Shown: positions 43,400 to 51,100 of the stretch, piece by piece | Position numbering within the stretch: position 1 is the first letter of the stretch | Layout: each line of letters begins with the position of its first letter | DNA from: JAHBNG01 sp039028975 | GTDB taxonomy: Bacteria > Chloroflexota > Anaerolineae > Caldilineales > Caldilineaceae | NCBI GenBank assembly: GCA_039028975.1 | Contig: JBCCHB010000041.1 | Span: forward strand, 1-64,000 | Direction: 5' to 3' | DNA length: 64,000 nucleotides | Notes under the pieces: model-generated | What the model saw: the letters and a program-made list of their open reading frames with translations, nothing else | The model's database searches: none | What the model was told of the DNA's origin: nothing | Made by a program: the position numbers and the translations under genes

Positions 43400-44638
43400 T
43401 CACGATGAAAGACTGTTTGCCTCATGTATATGCTCTTTAATCTCGTTCATAAAAGAATCGCAACTAGGATCATCAACCGACTGGGTTAGTGAATTAAGTG
43501 CTTGTTGAAATTGGCTCAATGCTTGCTCTTTCTTTTTTTGTTTTAAATAAGTCATCCCGAGCGTATCGTACGCATTGGCAAGTGATGCAGGCATATCAAG
43601 CATTTTCCAATGTTCAATACTGGATTTAAGGTATCCGACTGATTCTATCCACATTTTGAGTTCACGATGTACCACGCCTTGATTTAAGGATAGTAATGCT
43701 AGATACAGTCTATCATAGGTTCTGCGCAATATTGGTTCAGCCACTTTAAATTCTTCTAATGAAGCAGCTAATTGCCCTGATTCAATGTACACAAGCCCCA
43801 AATTCATGTGAACCTGAGCCTTCTGTATTGGATCATGAACTTCGTCAAATAGATCAATGGCTCGTTGATCACAAGCAATTGCTTCATCATATCGGCCCAA
43901 TTCCCGCAATGCTGGACCAAGATTGCGCAAATGACGCGCAATGAGCCGTTTATCATTCGTCCGCTCAATAATATTCACCGCCCGCTGAAAGTTATGGACC
44001 GCCTCCTGATACTGTTCATGATCATAGGCAATCGCGCCGTGGGCTAAATAGCTGTATGCCCGTTCAGTATCATCAACGTCTAGCAGCTCCAGGGCGTTGT
44101 TGGCATGTTCGTTGGCTTCTTCATAATTCCGCTGCAGCCGACACAAAAATGCCAACCGATTGAGCGCCTTGGCCTGATTGCCAACATCACCCAACTGCTG
44201 AAATTGTTGCGCACTTTGGGTGAGATGCACGTACGATTCGTCGTAGCTGCCCATCTGCCGCAGCAGAACGCCAAGCAATAGACGTAATCTGGCTTCTGCC
44301 TCCTCTTCTCTATGACGCTGACTCTGGTCAATTCCTTTCTCCATGTAAGGAACCCACTCTTGCCAGAAACCGACCTGCTCGACTTGGGGTGCAAGCGTCT
44401 CCAAAATGGCTAATGCCTGGTGGAGGGCTTCCGGTGCTTCCAAGGCAAACTCTAAGATTTGCAGTACCGACTGACGACGTCTTTCGTCTTGGATGATCAT
44501 TTCCAAGGTGTGAACTTGTGTCAATGCTTGTTCGGCACCGGCTACGATGTAGCGCCGAAACCGAGCCTGAAAATCGGTTGTGTTTGCTGCTGTTGTCTTT
44601 GCTGCTTTTACTGCTATTTCCTTTTCTAGGGTTGCCAT
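43400..44638 (-). CDS. TPR-repeat protein, partner of the NB-ARC ATPase
   Basis: The 412-residue product is made of tetratricopeptide helices, most clearly from about 120 to 390 (AKALNRLAFLCRLQRNYEEA, HLRNLGPALRELGRYDEAIA, VHMNLGLVYIESGQLAASLE, TLGMTYLKQKKKEQALSQFQ). It has no catalytic domain. Its start overlaps the end of the NB-ARC gene by 13 bases, so the two are translated together. In STAND proteins the sensor repeats are usually on the same chain, whereas here sensor and ATPase appear split into two genes. Confidence 0.85.
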   Translation of the reverse strand: MATLEKEIAVKAAKTTAANTTDFQARFRRYIVAGAEQALTQVHTLEMIIQDERRRQSVLQILEFALEAPEALHQALAILETLAPQVEQVGFWQEWVPYMEKGIDQSQRHREEEAEARLRLLLGVLLRQMGSYDESYVHLTQSAQQFQQLGDVGNQAKALNRLAFLCRLQRNYEEANEHANNALELLDVDDTERAYSYLAHGAIAYDHEQYQEAVHNFQRAVNIIERTNDKRLIARHLRNLGPALRELGRYDEAIACDQRAIDLFDEVHDPIQKAQVHMNLGLVYIESGQLAASLEEFKVAEPILRRTYDRLYLALLSLNQGVVHRELKMWIESVGYLKSSIEHWKMLDMPASLANAYDTLGMTYLKQKKKEQALSQFQQALNSLTQSVDDPSCDSFMNEIKEHIHEANSLSS

Positions 44639-46062
44639 TTTGCTACCTGCTTAAGAAGGAATGTACGGGTCAAATTATGGATTGAATAGAAGCGGTTGGT
44701 GAAATTACCTTGCTTATTGACGAGGTAGAGCGAGACCAATTTCCCGAGTCCGTCACGCACCTTTTCCGGTGGCATATCAGCCATTATCCCTTCAATGTAG
44801 GAAGCCGTCTCACCCGTTTCGGGAATCAATGGCATGGCCAGCAGAATCTGTTGCGAGATCTCATCCAGATTGGACCAGGCATATCTGTATATAAAGGTAT
44901 AGAGGTTGTCTGCCGCCTCGCTGACCGCATCTTTCAGATCGGCCAGAACGGTTGCCAATTCTGATTGGTCTGTCTGCCCGATCACCAGCCGTACGGCCAA
45001 GGGGTTCCCCCCTACAATCTCAAAGATAGGCCGCAGATTGTCATCCCCGGCCTCTGCCAAGTCTATCTGATTACGTTCATTGGCTTCATGTCGAATCAGC
45101 GCCAGTGTTGCTTCCTCAGAAAGAGACGGAATTCGGAATGGAAAGGTGAGCGTCTCACTATGAATCTTCTCGCGCGAGGTTAAGATAAATTTAGACGGGT
45201 TGGTAAGCCGCTGCAATGTGGGCAGCAGTTCATTGATATCGGCTATTGTCTCCAAATTATCGACAACGACAAGGCATGGCACCTCTTTCACATAGTCGAG
45301 CAAAATGGGTAATGCACGCTCTACCGAGAAGGGTTTAGGGAGAGCCTGTTCACCCAGAAGCTGAAGGCAGAGTTGCTCTACCAATTGCTCAACGGTGAGG
45401 GCAGGTTGGTCAACGGATTGGATGTATCCCAACGGCAAGAGGCGAAATTGACGGGCGCTAATCCAGCCAAAGTCGTCAAATAGATCATGCTCAATGGCCT
45501 GGCGCATGGTGGCATCAGCCAAGGTTGTTTTGCCAATGCCACCCATGCCTTCCAGCGTAACCAACCAAGGCGGTTGGCCTGGCGCTACTTTCTCAAGCAA
45601 GGCCCTGCGGAGTTCCTCGATGCCAAAGAGGCGTGAGTACGTTCGCGATTCCAGCCGAGATTCGTACTCGATCTGTAAGTCACGCTTTACCTGCTCCTCG
45701 CGCTGGAGCAGAATATCCGCCAATCCAAGCACGGCTTTCTCTTGCAAACGGCTAAAGGCAGCGGAGGATAGCCCAAGCCGATTGCTGACAGCTTGGGCCG
45801 TTTCGCCATCCAAAAAACGGAGCCGTAACAGCATAGCCTGCTCTGGCTGTAATTTCGCCAACGAATCTAGTGCTTCGTCCAATATTGCATTCAGAATATG
45901 ACGAATGCTGCCGCTCTTGGTACGTAGCGCTTGGCGTACGATTCGTAAATACCCAAGGGGGTTTTGGGTGCCAGGATCATGCCGCAATCGTAATGCTTCT
46001 AGCAGATCATCATACAATGATTTAGCAGTTAGTGGCTCTTGGAACAAAGCAGACAATTTCAA
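44626..46062 (-). CDS. NB-ARC/STAND ATPase with sigma-region-4-like N-terminus
   Basis: The 478-residue product starts at a TTG. Residues 65-120 (LDSLAKLQPEQAMLLRLRFL, GETAQAVSNRLGLSSAAFSR) look like sigma-70 region 4 HTH. Then comes the NB-ARC module: Walker A GMGGIGKTTLAD at 172-183, Walker B PCLVVVDNLE, sensor FILTSRE and the GLPL-like GGNPLAVRL, followed by winged-helix material to the end. STAND proteins oligomerise on ligand detection. No effector such as a nuclease or protease is fused. The following TPR gene may supply the sensor, and the N-terminal HTH may be the output. It is related in type to LuxR-like and AfsR-like STAND regulators. Confidence 0.85.
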   Translation of the reverse strand: MKLSALFQEPLTAKSLYDDLLEALRLRHDPGTQNPLGYLRIVRQALRTKSGSIRHILNAILDEALDSLAKLQPEQAMLLRLRFLDGETAQAVSNRLGLSSAAFSRLQEKAVLGLADILLQREEQVKRDLQIEYESRLESRTYSRLFGIEELRRALLEKVAPGQPPWLVTLEGMGGIGKTTLADATMRQAIEHDLFDDFGWISARQFRLLPLGYIQSVDQPALTVEQLVEQLCLQLLGEQALPKPFSVERALPILLDYVKEVPCLVVVDNLETIADINELLPTLQRLTNPSKFILTSREKIHSETLTFPFRIPSLSEEATLALIRHEANERNQIDLAEAGDDNLRPIFEIVGGNPLAVRLVIGQTDQSELATVLADLKDAVSEAADNLYTFIYRYAWSNLDEISQQILLAMPLIPETGETASYIEGIMADMPPEKVRDGLGKLVSLYLVNKQGNFTNRFYSIHNLTRTFLLKQVAKWQP

Positions 46063-46148
46063 TACTCACAGAAATGGATTGTCAGTAGATTATAGCGGCA
46101 CCTAGAGGGTACCCAGCATTCTCTAATACGCAGCGCCCGGCGTAAAAG

Positions 46149-46223
46149 ATTACACGCAGTAGGATTTCAGAGAGAGTTGGTCGCCAGCATTCCGGGAATG
46201 CTGTTGTGCGTACTGCGTGTAAT
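46149..46223. promoter_or_regulatory. Nested perfect palindromes in a divergent promoter region
   Basis: ATTACACGCAGTA (46149-46161) is exactly complementary to 46211-46223. Inside it CAGCATTCC (46185-46193) pairs with 46195-46203. The structure lies 87 bases upstream of the NB-ARC start in the gap shared with the divergent DJ-1-like gene. Operator, attenuator or miniature element are all possible. Confidence 0.45.
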
Positions 46224-46590
46224 AGAGAAAACCTCTTTCTTATTGCAAGATGCAACATATCCTCTACTGATTGTTATTCGGTCTCCACCAAATGTATCAC
46301 AAGCCGTTCATAATCACAATCCCTCTGAAGGAAATGCGAGAGACAACCGAAGAGAATTGGTAGACTGGTGGGAGTAAATGACGATGTAATCATCAAACAT
46401 AGGTCAAAAAGGTAGCAAATCGGGGATATTGGGGAACTCAAATAGGTCAAATAGCCTATATACTGGTTCCTATGGAAAATAATTTTAATATGGGAAACCA
46501 GAATAAAGATAGGTACCGACGTAACTTCGTATCCGTTTTCTTGCTCAAAGCGTACGAATTTCATTCCTAAGGAACGAAAAGCATAACGAG

Positions 46591-47103
46591 ATGAGCAACT
46601 CGACCAGTTCCCTCATTACACAAGAAGAACAATCAGCAAAGCATCGGAAGCAAGATAAGAAACCATGCATCCTTGTCTTGTGGGCCGAACAGTTCGATGC
46701 CGTAGCTGTAACATCATTGATAGCCGAAGTTCGTTCTGCTGGCATAGCCACTTATATTGTGGGTCTTCGCTGTCAGAGAGTGGCGGGGGAATATGGCCTT
46801 GCCATTTACCCGGACATGCTGCTAGATGAAGCGCTATCCATAGCTGATCGAGTTTCCCACATTGTCATTCCCTGTGGGGCAGCCGGATTTCAGAAACTGG
46901 AAATTGAGCCGCGGGTGAGTCGGCTTCTCCAACAGACAGTACAAAATCAGGCAAGATTGATTCTACCGCATGCCAACGTTTTTGATTTGGAAAAGGTTGG
47001 TGTGCCAATTGATGAGCCGCGTCAAATTATTACCTATACCGATAAACAAGAGCTAATGCAGTCTATATGCTATCCCAATGTCCGACTACAAACTCATTCC
47101 TGA
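46591..47103 (+). CDS. DJ-1/PfpI superfamily protein
   Basis: The 170-residue product has an extension of about 24 residues, then the DJ-1 start KPCILVLWAEQFDAVAV and the nucleophile elbow HIVIPCGAAGF with Cys95. In canonical DJ-1/PfpI proteins this is the reactive Cys of GG/PGG-x-x-G; here it is CGAAG. A downstream ARLILPHANVFD segment follows. The sequence is shorter and more divergent than enzymatic members, so a regulatory or amidotransferase-like fold without activity is possible. It overlaps the following HTH gene by 26 bases, so the pair is one unit. Confidence 0.6.
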   Translation: MSNSTSSLITQEEQSAKHRKQDKKPCILVLWAEQFDAVAVTSLIAEVRSAGIATYIVGLRCQRVAGEYGLAIYPDMLLDEALSIADRVSHIVIPCGAAGFQKLEIEPRVSRLLQQTVQNQARLILPHANVFDLEKVGVPIDEPRQIITYTDKQELMQSICYPNVRLQTHS

Positions 47104-47761
47104 GCCAAACTTGCATAACCTCCAGCTAACCGTGGCGTTGCTGGCCCAACTAAACGACAGTCTTGATGTCAATGCGCTAGCCGAGCAGCCAGAATCAACC
47201 ATCGATGCATGGCTGGAAGCGTTTGCCAAGTCCGCCGCCCAAAATGGCAATCTCCAAAAGCTAGAGCTGACTGTGGGAGAACAGCGTATTCAGCTACTTT
47301 TTACTGTTCATCCCGCGGATGGTGAAGCTTCATCGAGCCAACAGCCATCCCACAGTCAATTCCTTGTCCAATTGACAGAGGAAATGATGCCTACGACTAT
47401 CTACCAAGACCTGAAGCAGGCATTCAAGGATTATCACTCACTGGCTCGGCTAGACGAGAATCCATTGGTGCAGCTTGTTCAGACCGACGTAGAGCTATAT
47501 AACGAGCATAAATGTTCTCATCCTTCCGGGCTAGCCTTGCGACACCTGCTTGATACCTTAATCTTGCAAATTAGCGGCGTATCGACATGCGCAACAGTTC
47601 CCCCATCAAATTGGCGGCTAGAGCACTATCTGCATCTACGCTATCATCAAAAGGTAAAGCACGCAGAGATCGCAAAGAGCGTACTCTTTTCCGAACGCCA
47701 GCTGTATCGCCATAGAGACAAACAGATTTGGGCCGCGGCGGAGTTGTGTGTGAGTGGGTAA
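47078..47761 (+). CDS. Protein with C-terminal helix-turn-helix, coupled to the DJ-1-like gene
   Basis: The 227-residue product is of unknown family. Its last 50 residues (NWRLEHYLHLRYHQKVKHAE, then IAKSVLFSERQLYRHRDKQI) resemble the HTH used by regulators of STAND genes, with a sequence AEIAKxLxFSxRQLYRxRxxxI. The N-terminal region is acidic and lacks signals or spans. Overlap with the DJ-1-like gene suggests stoichiometric expression. Position just before the giant adhesin operon makes it a candidate regulator of that operon. Confidence 0.6.
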   Translation: MSDYKLIPEPNLHNLQLTVALLAQLNDSLDVNALAEQPESTIDAWLEAFAKSAAQNGNLQKLELTVGEQRIQLLFTVHPADGEASSSQQPSHSQFLVQLTEEMMPTTIYQDLKQAFKDYHSLARLDENPLVQLVQTDVELYNEHKCSHPSGLALRHLLDTLILQISGVSTCATVPPSNWRLEHYLHLRYHQKVKHAEIAKSVLFSERQLYRHRDKQIWAAAELCVSG

Positions 47762-48155
47762 GTGGGTTTGCAATTAGGTACAATCGATCATGAATCACGA
47801 ATTACTCTTTACGAATTACGCATTACCTTGACACCCTCATGTCACGTTTTCTGGCAAAAGATGGCACAAAATAGCAAAACATGTCAGATCAAAACGCACG
47901 ATTTTATGATATCATGTAAATGACGTAGGTAGGTCTGCCCATTCCCTATGGCAGAAACTTGCCAACGACATCAATCATCATGCTCTTCGTCAATATCCAC
48001 CGTCGTTACAGTCATCGAAGTCAGCAGTCCCTCACCCAGGACGTTTGTTGCTGAAGTTGCCAACCTAAAATAACAGCCCAACTGGATTGAAGAAACACCT
48101 CGAACAAATTTGTTACCAGTTTTTCCTTCTCTACAAGAGGTTTAGGAGATATCGA
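47762..48155 (+). promoter_or_regulatory. Leader region of the giant-protein operon
   Basis: About 390 bases with no gene. Repeats such as ACGAATTAC (47790-47825 area) and GCAAAA/ATGTCA words (47835-47890) are seen: CATGTCACGTTTT, GGCAAAAGATGGCACAAAAT and AAAACATGTCAGATCAAAAC. These could be regulator sites. The ribosome site AGGAGATATCGA decides the start of the next gene at 48156. Confidence 0.4.
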
Positions 48156-51100
48156 ATGCAACGATTTATCCGAACTACTCGTTATGGGCTCACTTTATTG
48201 GTTGCACTTTTTACATTGGCGATGTACGCTAGCCAGGCCCAAGCTGCCACAATCACTGTAAATACGACGAACACTGATATCGCAGTTGATGGCGGTTGTT
48301 CATTGACCGAGGCAATTATCAATGCCAATGATGATGCTCAAACAAACACTGATTGTTCGGCTGGAAGTGGTGCAGACATAATCGAGTTGAGTGCAGCTAC
48401 TTACTCGTACATTAGTGGAGCTAACTCAACTTCAGCCCTGCCATATGTCAGTAGCAGAATTACCATAAACGGTAATGGAGCTACTATAGTAGGAGTAGCT
48501 GAAGCCCCTAGTCTTGCTGTTATCTTTGTCTCTGGATATCTTACTTTACAAGATACCACACTTACAGGCGGAACTGGTGGTGGAATCGCGATTTCTGGAG
48601 GAAAAGTAGAACTCAACAACTGTACTGTGGCTAACAATTCAAATGATAGTAGCGGAGGCGGAATCGAAAATCATGGTGGAAATGTAACACTAAATGATTC
48701 GACTGTAAGCAATAACTATGCCAATGGATCGGGTGGTGGCATCGTTAATTTTGGTCGAGGTGTTCTAACAATAAACAATAGCATAGTTAGCGATAACGTT
48801 AGCGTAAATGATGGCGGTGGTATCTGGAATTACGGAGATCAATCAAGCCAGGGAGTCTTAGTACTTAACCAAAGTACAGTTCGTGATAATGCGGCGAACA
48901 GTGCTGGGGGTATTTTCAACAATGGCAATGCACTTATTTCACTAAGTACAGTCCGTGGTAATTCTGGTATAGCGTCATCTGGAGGTATTTTTAACTCTGG
49001 TGATCTCAAAATAGTCCGTAGTATCATTGATGGTAATACATCAAACGGACACGGTGGTGGAATTAGTCACTGGCAAGGTGGTACAGGCGTAACACTTGAT
49101 ATACAGAGAAGCACGATTGCCAATAATACGGGTATTGTCGGTGGTGGTATTTATAATGCATTTTTCATGGTGCTGACCGACAGCACCGTTAGCGGTAATA
49201 CAGGTGGCGGAATATTTAATGAAAGCGAAGCTACCGTTACGAACAGTACTATCAGCCAAAACACACACACTGTTGGTGGTGGCATTTCCAATCGATGGAT
49301 TCTTAATCTTAGTAGAACTATAATTAGTGGTAATATCGCAACTGATGGCATAAGTGAAATCGCAAACGAAGACCCTCGGCTCACCCAAATTAACGCCGAC
49401 GATTTTAATATCTTGGGACAAAGCAGCCAAACAAACAGCGAATCGTTCCACAACTTCACTCCAACTGGTACTGATGTCTCAGCTACCAGCGATGGAACCA
49501 GTCCCACAGCCCTCGCTTCAATACTCGACACAGCTCTTGCCAGCAATGGTGGCTCTATCTTAACACATGTTCTGCCCAACGGTAGCCCCGCCATCGATGC
49601 TGCGCCTTCAGAAGCTTGCAGCGGTAGTGCTCAGAACCCAGTATCCCGAAATACCAATGGCGATGGGACTGCCTCTTCTTATGAATGTGATATCGGAGCA
49701 TTTGAGGCCCCAGGAATTGTTGATTCCGATGTGAACCAGCCGCCCACTGTCGCTGATGACAACCACAGTACAAGCGAAGACAACACACTATCGGTGGCTA
49801 GCCCAGGGGTTTTAGCAAATGATATAGATGCTGATAATGATCCAATAACATCCATACTAGTTGATCAGGCCATTCATGGGACTGTAATACTCGCTTTAGA
49901 CGGTTCTTTTACCTACGAACCGAATCCTAATTTTCACGGTCTGGATAGTTTCACATACAAGGCTATTGATGGTACTGTCGATTCCACTGTTGCGACAGTA
50001 TTTATCATGGTTTACGGCGTAAATGATGTCGCTACAACAATTGATGATACATATGTGATAGACGAAGATAACGTCATCGCAACTCCAGCTCCAGGACCGC
50101 TGTATAACGATGAAAACATCATAAAGGTGTCTAATCCATGGAGTGGATCTGATATTGACGGAGATCCTGTGACCTTTGTTGCTGTGACCACACCAGAACA
50201 CGGCACTATAAATGATCCATGGTGGTATGAACCAGATGCAAACTTCAATGGTGAGGACAGCTTTACTTACAAAGTAAACGACGGAACTGAAGATTCCAAC
50301 GTGGCCACTATTAGAATCATCATTAATCCGGTAAATGATGCCCCGGTAGCCTCCGATGATACTGCCACAACCAACGTAAACTCAAACGTCACTATTCGGA
50401 TTCTTGATAATGATAATGATATAGATGTGGATTTGCTCTCATTAGAAACAGTTGACGCTACTTCCGCTAATAATGGTAGCATAGTCACTAACGCAGACAA
50501 CTCAGTTACCTACAATCCACCAAATGGCTTCGTCGGTACAGATACCTTTAGCTACACCATTAACGACGGCAATGGCGGCACAGATTCAGCCATGGTAACT
50601 GTTGACATAATAGAGGCACCCTTATCATCTTTGATGGGACCCCATCTAAAAGACATCATGACTGTAGCTGTGGGAAATAGACATAGTTGCGCCTTGACGA
50701 ATGTTGGCAGTGTACTCTGTTGGGGTTCAAATAGCAATGGGGAATTAGGTTATGGTCGACCCGCCGATACCCAAAATACGCCCAAATACGTCAGCGGACT
50801 CACCAGCGGAGTAATAGCCATCACCGCCGGAAATCAGCATACCTGTGCGTTGGTGGATCCAGATGGTGATGGGCTGGGCGGCGTCAAGTGTTGGGGACGT
50901 AATAAGGAAGGTCAGCTTGGTAATGGTGATCATGGGGAAGTTACCAAGTTTACGCCCGTCGATGTGGCTGGACTCACCTCGGGAGTCCGTGACATTACGG
51001 CTGGCAACGACCATACTTGTGCTTTAGTAGACACTAATGGCGATGAGCTGGGTAGCGTCAAATGCTGGGGTTCGCACAAAGAGGGTCAACTAGGCATTGG

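Noticed and set aside
43119..43403. 94-codon minus-strand frame between the sigma and TPR operons
   Set aside because: It covers the 56-residue peptide gene and its terminator in reverse. The plus-strand reading has the strong ribosome site and protein-like order.
39029..46062. Type III-E CRISPR locus suggested by the TPR-CHAT gene and sigma factor
   Set aside because: No Cas7-like effector, Cas1 or repeat-spacer array is present. Only the protease-sigma analogy remains.
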